From Thermodesulfovibrio sp. (lineage in GTDB: Bacteria > Nitrospirota > Thermodesulfovibrionia > Thermodesulfovibrionales > JdFR-85), in the NCBI GenBank assembly GCA_027050975.1, contig JALUAR010000201.1, forward strand, positions 1-9,455: a DNA stretch of 9,455 bases, given 5' to 3'. The position numbers were made by a program, and so were the translations under genes. The notes under the pieces were generated by a model that did not search any database, was not told the DNA's origin, and saw nothing but the letters and a program-made list of their open reading frames with translations. This document shows, one piece after another, positions 1-5,915 of the stretch (the first letter of the stretch is position 1; the number at the start of each line of letters is the position of its first letter).

Positions 1-312
1 TCCATAAAGGATATTCTAAAGGCAATTATTCCTTCCTATATGGCCATAGTTGATTTAGGAGAGTTTACCTGGGACGGGATGCTTGAAGAGATGGCCAGAA
101 AGGTGGCAGACAAAAAGGTTGAGGATATTATGACACGAGATGTAATAACCATTCATGAAGATGCACCTTTAATGGAATGTGCCGATCTAATAGTTAAACA
201 CAACTTACAGAGGATTCCCGTTGTAAACAAAGAAGGCAAGGTTTCCGGAATGATATACATCAGGGATATTTATTACGCTATAGTAAAGGCTCTTCTGGGG
301 GGTCAGCAGTGA
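1..312 (+). CDS. CBS-domain protein, 3' end of the gene (5' truncated by the window)
   Basis: The frame is open from base 1, so the ATG at 40 is probably internal and the gene begins outside the window. The 103 visible residues begin SIKDILKAIIPSY and end with a well-formed CBS motif: VEDIMTRDVITI, a helix with ECADLIVKHNLQRIPVV, then GKVSGMIYIRDIYYAI. The VxDIMT...RIPVV...G(x)I pattern is the classic second half of a CBS pair, a cytosolic module that in known families binds adenosine nucleotides and gates transporters or enzymes. The stop codon overlaps the GTG start of the transporter gene by 4 nt, so the two are probably translationally coupled. The inferred role is a regulatory subunit for that transporter. 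The first CBS repeat is presumably outside the window. The family is confident; the ligand and partner are not known. Confidence 0.85.
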   Translation, partial: SIKDILKAIIPSYMAIVDLGEFTWDGMLEEMARKVADKKVEDIMTRDVITIHEDAPLMECADLIVKHNLQRIPVVNKEGKVSGMIYIRDIYYAIVKALLGGQQ

Positions 313-1676
313 GTCACGAAGCAGCACAGGCAGCACAGCATCCCTTTGTTATGGATACAGCCTTCTGGACCGCTACAACCATTTTTATTCTCGCCTATGC
401 GGTAATCATTTCAGAAAAGGTCCATAAGACCATAGTAGCAATAGTCGGAGCATCGTTAATGCTGGTTCTGAAGATCCTTATGCAACATGAGGCATTCCAT
501 GTGGAAGAGTTTGGCGTGGACTGGAACGTCATATTTCTCCTTATCTCTATGATGACCATAATCAATCTTATGAAGCCAACAGGCTTCTTTGAATATATAG
601 CAATAAAAAGTGCCAAACTTGGCAAGGGTGAACCTATAAGAATACTGATAATCTTTGCAATTGTTACAGCGGTTCTGAGCGCCCTGCTTGATAATGTAAC
701 AACGGTTCTTTTACTTGCCCCGGTTACATTGCTTATTGCCGATGCCCTTGAGGTAGATCCAATACCGTTTCTGATTGTGGAAGCTCTTGCTTCAAACATC
801 GGAGGAACAGCAACTTTAATAGGTGACCCTCCCAACATTATGATCGCTTCAAAGGCAAAACTAAATTTTATGGACTTCATCTATCATCTTACTCCAATAG
901 TTATAGTGATGATGGTGGTCTTTATATTCATAATAAAGATCGTCTTTGGCAAACGGCTAAAAACCAGGGAAGAACTGAAGCAGAGGGTTATGATGATGGA
1001 TGAGAAAGAGGCTATAAAGGACCCTCTCATGCTCAAGAAATCGCTCTTTGTTCTTGGGGTTGTACTTGCAGGATTTGTTTTCCATGGAATGCTGGATTAT
1101 GAGCCAGCAACTGTAGCACTGTTCGGAGCAGGACTTCTGCTTCTTCTTTCCGGCACCCATGAACCGCATAAGTATCTTGCAGAGGTTGAATGGCCCACGA
1201 TATTTTTCTTTATCGGTCTCTTTATTATTGTAGGCGGAGTGGTTAAGGTTGGACTGATAAAGTGGTTGTCTCTGAAGGTTTTAGATTTAACAAAGGGTAA
1301 TCTGCTCGCAACAAGCATGATTGTAATGTGGTTCTCTGCCATAGCATCTGCAATTGTGGACAATATCCCCTATGTGGCAACAATGAATCCACTTATAATA
1401 GATATGGCCAAGCAGATCTGGCCTCATGAAACAGGGCTTGCACTGCTTCAACATCCTGAACTAATGCCTCTGTGGTGGTCCCTTGCCCTTGGTGCCTGCC
1501 TCGGTGGAAATGGCTCCCCCATAGGAGCATCTGCAAATGTCATAGTTATTGGGATGGCTGAGAGAGCCGGACACAGAATATCATTTATGAGGTTTGTCCT
1601 TTACGGTGCACCGATAATGGTTTTGACAGTGTTTATTGCCATGATCTATGTCTGGCTGAGGTATTATGCATTATAG
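309..1676 (+). CDS. ArsB/NhaD-type (ion transporter superfamily) inner-membrane permease
   Basis: This is a 455-residue polytopic membrane protein with about 11-12 hydrophobic segments. It shows the two inverted-repeat signatures of the SLC13/ArsB/NhaD superfamily. In the first half LLDNVTTVLLLAPVT (126-140) precedes NIGGTATLIGDPPNIM (163-178). In the second half SAIVDNIPYVATMNPLI (347-363) precedes LGACLGGNGSPIGASANV (394-411). In structurally known relatives these DN and GG..G(x)P(x)N motifs form the paired re-entrant hairpins that bind ion or substrate. The start is a GTG overlapping the TGA of the CBS gene, with a G-rich stretch just upstream as a weak ribosome binding site; an ATG at residue 15 is an alternative. 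Annotations in this family range from Na+/H+ antiport to arsenite or dicarboxylate transport, and the sequence alone does not fix the substrate. The adjacent CBS protein suggests nucleotide-dependent or ionic-strength gating. Confidence 0.9.
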   Translation: MSHEAAQAAQHPFVMDTAFWTATTIFILAYAVIISEKVHKTIVAIVGASLMLVLKILMQHEAFHVEEFGVDWNVIFLLISMMTIINLMKPTGFFEYIAIKSAKLGKGEPIRILIIFAIVTAVLSALLDNVTTVLLLAPVTLLIADALEVDPIPFLIVEALASNIGGTATLIGDPPNIMIASKAKLNFMDFIYHLTPIVIVMMVVFIFIIKIVFGKRLKTREELKQRVMMMDEKEAIKDPLMLKKSLFVLGVVLAGFVFHGMLDYEPATVALFGAGLLLLLSGTHEPHKYLAEVEWPTIFFFIGLFIIVGGVVKVGLIKWLSLKVLDLTKGNLLATSMIVMWFSAIASAIVDNIPYVATMNPLIIDMAKQIWPHETGLALLQHPELMPLWWSLALGACLGGNGSPIGASANVIVIGMAERAGHRISFMRFVLYGAPIMVLTVFIAMIYVWLRYYAL

Positions 1677-1811
1677 TTGATAAGTGGCGTCATCCACATA
1701 AGCTGAAATATGCTCTAACCTCGCGACTTGCAGAAGATCAACTCAATTTTATGCACTAAATGCCGATTTAAATTAAAGATACCTTTCAGCTTGCTGCAGG
1801 AAGTTTCATTG

Positions 1812-3182
1812 CTACCTTCTTTTTCTATAAACTTCAAGCCCTGTTATGCATACACTGAGCCAGAATAGCCCTCCTGCATAACCTGCAAGGACATCGCTCG
1901 GGTAGTGGACCAAAAGGTATATTCTGCTAAGACCAATCAGGAATACAAGAAATCCAGCAGAAGTTAGTGTGAATACCTGTAATTTCCATGATTTAAGACC
2001 ACGGATTATGAAATAGGAAATAATACCGTAGAATATCACAGACATCATTGCGTGTCCGCTTGGAAAACTCCATCCTCCTACCTTTATCAGGGTTGTTTCA
2101 GTAATGGGTCTTGGCCTGTGGATGACTGTCTTTAACACAAAGACAAGGATGCTTCCGCCAGTGATTGCAGTAATGTAAGCCACAACATAGTCAATTCTCT
2201 TTTTCATGATCAGATATGATATAAAGATGATACTCACTACAGTAATCGCAATACTGCCTCCGAGATTGGTAACGGCATTCATGAAGGCTGTAACAGATGG
2301 TGTCCTGAAATAAAGGACCTGATTAATGACCCACTTATCAACCATAACAAAGGGATCACCTGTAAGAATATCCTCTGTTATCCCACCGAATATCCATACA
2401 AACAGGGCACTTATGGAAAGCCCTATTGTCATGTGCAGACCAAGGTAACTCCTCGGGGAAAGCCTCTCTTCTATAAAGGAGACAATACGGGGATGTCTCA
2501 TGATGAACCTCTCGATTCGCTGACTACCGATAAAACGGATATAAAGACTATGGAACCATTCATAAATCTCCCTCTGGCTCTTAACAATCTTTCTGTAAAG
2601 ATAGGTAAAGCCTGTCACAATTAGAAAGATAAAGAGTACAAAGACCCCTGCCCTTCCTGCCCACTTCTCTATAAGTTGCCAGCTCTGGCCAAAGAAATAA
2701 CCAAGGAGGGTGAAGGTTACTGCCCAGAGCAGTCCTCCTGCAGCATTGTATACGGCAAAACTCCGGTAGGGCATCCTTGAAATCCCTGCTACAAAGGGTG
2801 CCATAGCCCTGAGAATCCCGATAAATCGCCCGAAGAATATGGTCTTACCCCCATGACGCTGAAAGTATCTATCCACCTTCTGGATATGCTTTTCCCTGAG
2901 GAGGAAGAGTCTGTGGTGCCTCTCAAAATACCCTCTGCCTATTGCCCTGCCAAGGCTGTAGCCCACGCTGTCACCAAGCACAGCACCAAGCGCTATTACC
3001 CAGAGGCAGTCTCCAAGTTCAAGATATCCCTGAGAGGCAAGAAAGCCCGAAAGCACGACCACACTCTCGCCCGGTACCAGCAGTCCCATGAATGCAGAAC
3101 TTTCAAGGAAGGCTACAAGGAATATTATTAGATAACCCCAGTGGCCAATAAGGCTAACTAAATGTAAGAATTTTTCAGCCAC
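1812..3182 (-). CDS. DedA family / PAP2 phosphatase fusion protein
   Basis: This 456-residue membrane protein joins two lipid-carrier modules. Residues about 1-200 are a DedA/VTT domain: FLESSAFMGLLVPGES (25-40) carries the conserved Glu and PGE, GAVLGDSVGYSLGR holds Asp71, and FGRFIGILRAMAPFVAGISRM (117-137) has the conserved arginines and proline. Residues about 245-450 are a PAP2 acid phosphatase with all three catalytic motifs: KTVIHRPRP (K351, R358), FPSGHAM (H377) and SRIYLLVHYPSD (R420, H426, D430). Known DedA proteins include undecaprenyl-phosphate flippases, and membrane PAP2 enzymes include undecaprenyl-pyrophosphate phosphatases. A combined dephosphorylate-and-flip role in carrier-lipid recycling is therefore an attractive inference; phospholipid substrates are also possible. 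The start is a GTG preceded in frame by two TGA codons, and the ribosome binding site is weak. The gene converges on the ArsB/NhaD-type transporter. Confidence 0.9.
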   Translation of the reverse strand: MAEKFLHLVSLIGHWGYLIIFLVAFLESSAFMGLLVPGESVVVLSGFLASQGYLELGDCLWVIALGAVLGDSVGYSLGRAIGRGYFERHHRLFLLREKHIQKVDRYFQRHGGKTIFFGRFIGILRAMAPFVAGISRMPYRSFAVYNAAGGLLWAVTFTLLGYFFGQSWQLIEKWAGRAGVFVLFIFLIVTGFTYLYRKIVKSQREIYEWFHSLYIRFIGSQRIERFIMRHPRIVSFIEERLSPRSYLGLHMTIGLSISALFVWIFGGITEDILTGDPFVMVDKWVINQVLYFRTPSVTAFMNAVTNLGGSIAITVVSIIFISYLIMKKRIDYVVAYITAITGGSILVFVLKTVIHRPRPITETTLIKVGGWSFPSGHAMMSVIFYGIISYFIIRGLKSWKLQVFTLTSAGFLVFLIGLSRIYLLVHYPSDVLAGYAGGLFWLSVCITGLEVYRKRR

Positions 3183-3389
3183 GTTTCATCATATAATCAG
3201 TCCGTTACTCCTATGTCATAAATTGTTTTAGAACAGAACTCACCACTGAACAGTCTAACACTCTGAAAAATTGAATATTTTACCACCAGGGATTCACAAG
3301 ATAGATTTAAAGGATTAATTCTTAGTAACACGCCAGAATTCTGCAATCCCTTAGTGCCCTGATATTACAGAAAAATATTCGTAAAATGA

Positions 3390-3694
3390 TTATTCCTTTT
3401 CAAGCCATCTTTTACCTGTTATCATTATACCAATTGCACCAAGGGGAGCGGTCAGAACAGCAGAGCAGCCGGTCTTCCTATTCTGTTAAGGGTATTCCTT
3501 CTGAGTTCCAGCCCTGCCCTCAGTAATATTATAATAAGTGCAACCATCCTGAAGTCTGCTGATACCTTCATCAGTTCAGGCTGCATGAGGTTCAGCACAT
3601 AGGGACCACAGAGAATTCCAACAATCAGCCCGGGCAGTTTCAGATAATCAGCAAAAAGCCCTAACAGCACTACCAGTGCGAGACTTACCGACAT
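3390..3694 (-). pseudogene. Cation:proton antiporter remnant, internal deletion plus frameshift
   Basis: From the ATG at 3694-3692, preceded by AAGG, the frame gives MSVSLALVVLLGLFADYLKL and continues through LIVGILCGPYVLNLMQP, KVSADFRMVALIIILLRAGL and NRIGRPAALL. That is the conserved N-terminal third of a CPA (NhaP/Kef-like) antiporter. It stops at TGA 3454-3452. In another frame the next bases read SAVLTAPLGAIGIMITGK and end WLEKE at TAA 3392-3390, which looks like the C-terminal end of the same family. Family members are about 400 residues, so roughly 300 central residues, including the ion-binding helices, are missing between GRPAALL and AVLTAPLG. The N-terminal part also looks a few residues short near ADYL-KLPGLIVGIL. 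This is a non-functional gene shell unless the assembly is wrong. It sits downstream of a fluoride riboswitch, a known context for antiporters that relieve fluoride stress. Confidence 0.8.
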
Positions 3695-3801
3695 GGCATA
3701 CCTTCATGTTGAAAGAAAGGAGATGACTGACTGGAAACAAAGCTTCTTACTGCTGGGGAAGAGTTTTGCTGGTAATTACTGTGTAGATATAACTCTACCA
3801 T
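3685..3801 (-). CDS. 38-codon reading frame directly behind the riboswitch ribosome binding site
   Basis: An ATG at 3801-3799 lies 6 nt after a strong AGGAGG (3813-3808). It opens a 38-residue frame starting MVELYLHSNYQQ and ending EGMPCR, which overlaps the antiporter remnant start at 3694 out of frame. MVELYL could be the original antiporter N-terminus, after which the frame was lost. The remainder is Ser/Gln-rich, has no membrane segment and resembles nothing I recognise. It may be translated because the signals are good, but it is most likely debris of the decayed gene. A regulatory leader peptide is a less likely alternative. Confidence 0.35.
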   Translation of the reverse strand: MVELYLHSNYQQNSSPAVRSFVSSQSSPFFQHEGMPCR

Positions 3802-3805
3802 ACAG

Positions 3806-3890
3806 CACCTCCTGTAGCAGCAATCTGTTACAGGAGTCATTAGCCATATGGCAGAGCCATCGGCGGTTAAAGGCGGACTCCATCGCCTTT
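3806..3890 (-). promoter_or_regulatory. Fluoride riboswitch (crcB motif) with translational expression platform
   Basis: Read on the - strand, the element begins with stem P1 (AAAGGCG at 3890-3884 with CGCCTTT at 3875-3869) around the loop ATGGAGTC. The junction AACCGCC, a second stem (arms ATGGC and GCCAT, 3860-3848) and GGCTAATGACTCC follow. This matches the order and conserved bases of the fluoride aptamer (GGCGATGG...CGCC, AACCGC, GCTAATGACTCC). The loop GGAGTC (3881-3876) is fully complementary to GACTCC (3838-3833), giving the diagnostic pseudoknot. The same CTCC can instead begin a 12-bp hairpin (arms 3836-3825 and 3820-3809, one A/C mismatch) whose 3' arm contains the AGGAGG ribosome binding site (3813-3808). 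Fluoride binding should therefore expose the site and turn translation on. There is no U-tract after the hairpin, so control is likely translational. This is recognition by eye, not a covariance-model score. Confidence 0.9.
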
Positions 3891-3918
3891 ATTATTTTTA
3901 AAGGGACGATTAAGTCAA
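3891..3918 (-). promoter_or_regulatory. Sigma-70-type promoter feeding the fluoride riboswitch
   Basis: On the - strand TTGACT (3918-3913) and AATAAT (3896-3891) are separated by 16 nt, each one mismatch from consensus. The promoter lies in the short gap after the Cys-rich gene. The predicted start falls at or within the first bases of P1, a little late for the outer A-U pairs, so the exact start is uncertain. Confidence 0.5.
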
Positions 3919-3932
3919 TTTTGTTAACTCCC

Positions 3933-4130
3933 CTATCGCTGTCTGAAACTCTTACATGAATTGTTGCCTGAAAGGTATCTATTCTTCAAATGACAGATAC
4001 CGTCATCCTTTCTTACAGAGGCATAGCCTGAGCCCAGCACCGTCATACCCTTAAATACAAACTCCAGGTATTGGGGTGAGTTATTGAAGTATTTACAATT
4101 AAGACAACACCTCTGTCTCTCAGCTTTCAT
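3933..4130 (-). CDS. Small Cys-rich protein of unknown function (65 aa)
   Basis: The protein is 65 residues, soluble and basic, with cysteines at 8, 9, 12, 46 and 59. It opens CLNCKYFNNSPQYLE and then contains LGSGYASVRKDDGICHLKNR, YLSGNNSCKSF. Two CxxC-like or single cysteines at each end and the invariant-looking SVRxDDGxCxxxxRYLS stretch resemble small conserved hypothetical proteins of many proteobacteria, probably binding one zinc ion (an inference from the four well-placed cysteines C9, C12, C46 and C59). The ATG follows GGGATA closely, so the ribosome binding site is poor; the frame is open further upstream but without a better start. It lies 73 nt after the sulfate exporter, beyond a strong hairpin, on the same strand. 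The protein-like composition and the motif match argue that it is real. Function is unknown. Confidence 0.65.
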   Translation of the reverse strand: MKAERQRCCLNCKYFNNSPQYLEFVFKGMTVLGSGYASVRKDDGICHLKNRYLSGNNSCKSFRQR

Positions 4131-4143
4131 TATCCCATCATTT

Positions 4144-4191
4144 CCCTGATTTTCAGGGTCATGCCCTCCCTACGAGGAGGGCATGACCCTG
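4144..4191 (-). terminator. Perfect 16-bp hairpin after the sulfate exporter, with an overlapping smaller hairpin
   Basis: CAGGGTCATGCCCTCC (4154-4169) and its exact complement (4176-4191) enclose a 6-nt loop. The hairpin lies 13 nt beyond the exporter stop codon. No T-run follows on either strand, so it is not a textbook intrinsic terminator; it may mark or protect the 3' end of the transcript. A second hairpin, CCCTGA (4144-4149) with TCAGGG (4153-4158), shares bases with it, so the two structures exclude each other. Confidence 0.5.
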
Positions 4192-4203
4192 TCTGCTGAA
4201 ATT

Positions 4204-5607
4204 TTATTTGCCGAGACTTGACCAGTAGTTACCAAATACGAACACTGAAAGTATAAAACCGAGTATGACATTAACAACAACCCCTGCCGTGAATGCCCAG
4301 AAGGGTTTTGAACCTGTTTTTGTAAGTTCCCTGAACCTGGTTGTTAACCCGATGCTGAAGAAGCAAAATATAAATGACCATGTCCTCATGGTCTTGATTG
4401 GGCCAACAAGAAGGGGTTTTACTACCTTATTATAGGTTTCAAGGTTATAACCACTGGATATCAGGGTCATTATTATTGATGCTGCAAAGAAGCCCAGAAC
4501 GAACTTAGGAAATCTCCACCATATCTCTGAAGGGCTTGGCCTTACGCCACTTTCCTCTGCCTCCCATTTCATGGTGGAGATCAGGGCCAGGACAAACGCC
4601 CATATTCCGATCCATATGTCTCTTCCTATAACCTTCATCAGGGTAAACCCCCATACAGCAGCATCCTCTGTTCCAGGAATATTCGGTAAGTTCTGTGCCA
4701 TTGTCCCATACGCCTGGGCTGCAGCATACCCTGCTGCGTCGGCAAACTCAGATGTTCCAACCCATGCTCCCACTATACCTGCGTGAAGATGCATTGCCCT
4801 TGAGATAAGGGGGAGAAAGAATATCATAATAATTGCCCAGATGATGACCATCGTTATGGCAATGGAGGGATACTCTTTCTTTGCCTTCACCGCACCGCCT
4901 ATGGCTATAGCAGCAGAGACACCGCAGACTGCTCCTCCCGCGCCCAGGCAGGAACTCAAACGCTTGTCAAGACCGAATACCTTGGTGCCCACAAAGTATA
5001 TAACAAGGAATGTGCTCAGCGCTACTATTGTGGCTTGGACAAATGCAATGGGGCCTGCCCAGATAATCAATGTAAAGGGCAGTGTTGCACCAAGAAGAAC
5101 GATTCCAGTTTTTATGTAATATTCGACCCTGAAGCCTGTATCCAACCATCTGGGTAGTTTAATGAAATTGGATATTATCATTCCCAGCGCCAGTGCTACG
5201 AGGGGGGGCTCCAGGTTATAATTATGTGCCTTGTCCCATGCACCAATCATAAAGATTATAACCGAGAAGATGTAGACGAAGATAAAAGAGGGAATAAATT
5301 CTGACTGTTTGAACCCGAGTATCGCCGTACTTATACTGAAGATGATTAGCCAGATAACAAAATTTGCCGCATACGCCCCAATATGCCCTGTAAAATGTGA
5401 CCACAACTCTGCAAAGTTATGCCATTTTGCAGGCTTAATGGCAATGGGCTTTATGCTGCTACCATTAGCAAAAAATAGGTAGGCAACTATAACTATCCCC
5501 AGTCCAAGCCAGACCGCCCACCAGTCTTCCTTCAGCCACAACTCCTTCCACCCCATGCCTGATTGCGGTTGAGGAACACCTTCAGCCTTTGTCTTTTTCT
5601 CTTCCAT
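4204..5607 (-). CDS. Putative sulfate exporter family transporter (YeiH/UPF0324 type)
   Basis: This is a 467-residue inner-membrane protein with about 11 or more hydrophobic segments. The family signature is clear: EPPLVALALGMIISN (133-147), YYIKTGIVLLGATLPF (163-178) and LGAGGAVCGVSAAIAIGGAV (221-240). Members are annotated as exporters of sulfate or related sulfur anions, for example after taurine breakdown, but few have been tested and the substrate here is inferred. Typical members are about 330-350 residues. This one carries an extra N-terminal stretch of roughly 100 residues with at least two more membrane segments, plus a soluble-looking insert around 286-316. The ATG is preceded by a very strong AAGGAGGT. 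The gene has its own sigma-54 promoter and a leader of about 190 nt, and follows the sigma-54 activator gene on the same strand, which suggests signal-responsive expression. Confidence 0.88.
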   Translation of the reverse strand: MEEKKTKAEGVPQPQSGMGWKELWLKEDWWAVWLGLGIVIVAYLFFANGSSIKPIAIKPAKWHNFAELWSHFTGHIGAYAANFVIWLIIFSISTAILGFKQSEFIPSFIFVYIFSVIIFMIGAWDKAHNYNLEPPLVALALGMIISNFIKLPRWLDTGFRVEYYIKTGIVLLGATLPFTLIIWAGPIAFVQATIVALSTFLVIYFVGTKVFGLDKRLSSCLGAGGAVCGVSAAIAIGGAVKAKKEYPSIAITMVIIWAIIMIFFLPLISRAMHLHAGIVGAWVGTSEFADAAGYAAAQAYGTMAQNLPNIPGTEDAAVWGFTLMKVIGRDIWIGIWAFVLALISTMKWEAEESGVRPSPSEIWWRFPKFVLGFFAASIIMTLISSGYNLETYNKVVKPLLVGPIKTMRTWSFIFCFFSIGLTTRFRELTKTGSKPFWAFTAGVVVNVILGFILSVFVFGNYWSSLGK

Positions 5608-5612
5608 ACGTT

Positions 5613-5620
5613 ACCTCCTT
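5613..5620 (-). promoter_or_regulatory. Strong ribosome binding site of the sulfate exporter
   Basis: AAGGAGGT on the - strand lies 5 nt before the ATG at 5607-5605. It is an almost complete anti-16S match and the strongest site in the window apart from that of the riboswitch, which fixes the start and suggests high expression once transcribed. Confidence 0.85.
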
Positions 5621-5646
5621 TCAACTTTTTTTAAGAAAAACCTCTT

Positions 5647-5781
5647 CAAAAGTCCAAAAACGGTCGCAACCGTCATTCTGAACCATGTGCTGAATTTATT
5701 TCAGTATTGTTTCAGAATCTAAAAAAACAACGAGTTAAGAGCCCCTGAAATGAATTCAGGGTGACAAAAAGAGGACTTTTG
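5647..5781. repeat. Nested inverted-repeat element in the exporter leader
   Basis: An outer perfect 9-bp pair, CAAAAGTCC (5647-5655) and GGACTTTTG (5773-5781), encloses GTCATTCTGAA (5672-5682) and TTCAGGGTGAC (5755-5765). This second pair matches apart from two T/G wobbles. Inside are ATTCTGAA/TTCAGAAT (5675-5682, 5711-5718) and CCCTGAA/TTCAGGG (5743-5749, 5755-5761). The GTCATTCTGAA...TTCAGAATCT...TTCAGGGTGAC style resembles dispersed palindromic (MITE-like or REP-like) repeats of environmental bacteria. Only one copy is in the window, so its repetitive nature is inferred. It has no coding capacity and occupies most of the gap between 5608 and 5803. Confidence 0.6.
5656..5673 (-). terminator. 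Possible weak intrinsic terminator in the exporter leader
   Basis: On the - strand a 5-bp stem ACGGT/ACCGT with the tetraloop TGCG runs straight into TTTTT. The stem is short, so termination would be partial at best. It lies 49 nt upstream of the exporter start codon. Confidence 0.25.
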
Positions 5782-5791
5782 CAAAAGCCTC
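5766..5791 (-). terminator. Possible early attenuator just after the sigma-54 start
   Basis: On the - strand GAGGCTTTT (5791-5783) pairs with AAAAGTCCTC (5780-5771), leaving one T bulged, and TTTTT (5770-5766) follows directly. The hairpin would form within the first 25 nt or so of the exporter transcript. It is also the outer arm of the palindromic element, so it may be a by-product of that repeat rather than a dedicated attenuator. Confidence 0.3.
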
Positions 5792-5803
5792 ATAAAAATA
5801 AAA

Positions 5804-5821
5804 TAGCAATAGAGGTGCCAG
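5804..5821 (-). promoter_or_regulatory. Sigma-54 (RpoN) -24/-12 promoter of the sulfate exporter
   Basis: The - strand reads CTGGCACCTCTATTGCTA. It contains TGGCAC and TTGCT at the canonical spacing: the -24 GG and the -12 GC are exactly 10 nt apart, as sigma-54 requires. Its predicted start is near 5794, giving a leader of about 190 nt before the exporter ATG. Sigma-54 promoters need an enhancer-binding activator, and the preceding gene encodes one. Confidence 0.88.
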
Positions 5822-5881
5822 AAAAAGCTGTTTTAAAAGGGGTTGAATTTGTTATGTTTTATTTACCGGAGGATATAACGA

Positions 5882-5899
5882 TGTTCCCGTATGGGAACA
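5882..5899. promoter_or_regulatory. Enhancer palindrome 1, probable NtrC-family binding site
   Basis: TGTTCCCGTATGGGAACA is a perfect 18-bp inverted repeat: 7-bp arms around GTAT. Its centre lies about 97 bp upstream of the start predicted from the sigma-54 promoter, the usual distance for an upstream activator site. Just 32 nt separate it from the stop codon of the response regulator gene, so it could also be read as a hairpin at the end of that gene. The lack of a following T-run and the presence of a second copy favour an operator. Confidence 0.75.
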
Positions 5900-5915
5900 A
5901 AAACATTGAAAAGGA

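Noticed and set aside
40..312. CBS gene starting at the ATG at position 40
   Set aside because: The frame is open to base 1 with protein-like sequence (KDILKAIIPSY), so this ATG is most likely internal and the gene is truncated by the window.
1677..1811. Possible bidirectional terminator between the convergent transporter and DedA-PAP2 genes
   Set aside because: I found no convincing stem-loop with a T-run on either strand in these 135 nt.
3343..3358. Second sigma-54-like promoter on the minus strand upstream of the DedA-PAP2 gene
   Set aside because: The GG and GC pairs are 12 nt apart instead of 10, so sigma-54 polymerase would not be expected to recognise it. Nothing else functional stands out in 3183-3389.
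3869..3900. Plus-strand intrinsic terminator: AAAGGCG/CGCCTTT stem followed by a T-rich run
   Set aside because: No plus-strand gene ends here. The stem is P1 of the minus-strand fluoride riboswitch seen from the other side, and the T-rich run is the AT-rich -10 region of its promoter.
3693..3959. 88-codon plus-strand reading frame
   Set aside because: It lies antisense to the riboswitch and the antiporter start, and its predicted product has no recognisable motif or membrane pattern.
5882..5899. Reading palindrome 1 as the terminator of the response regulator gene
   Set aside because: No T-run follows on the minus strand, a second matching copy lies 34 bp away, and the distance from the sigma-54 promoter fits an enhancer.
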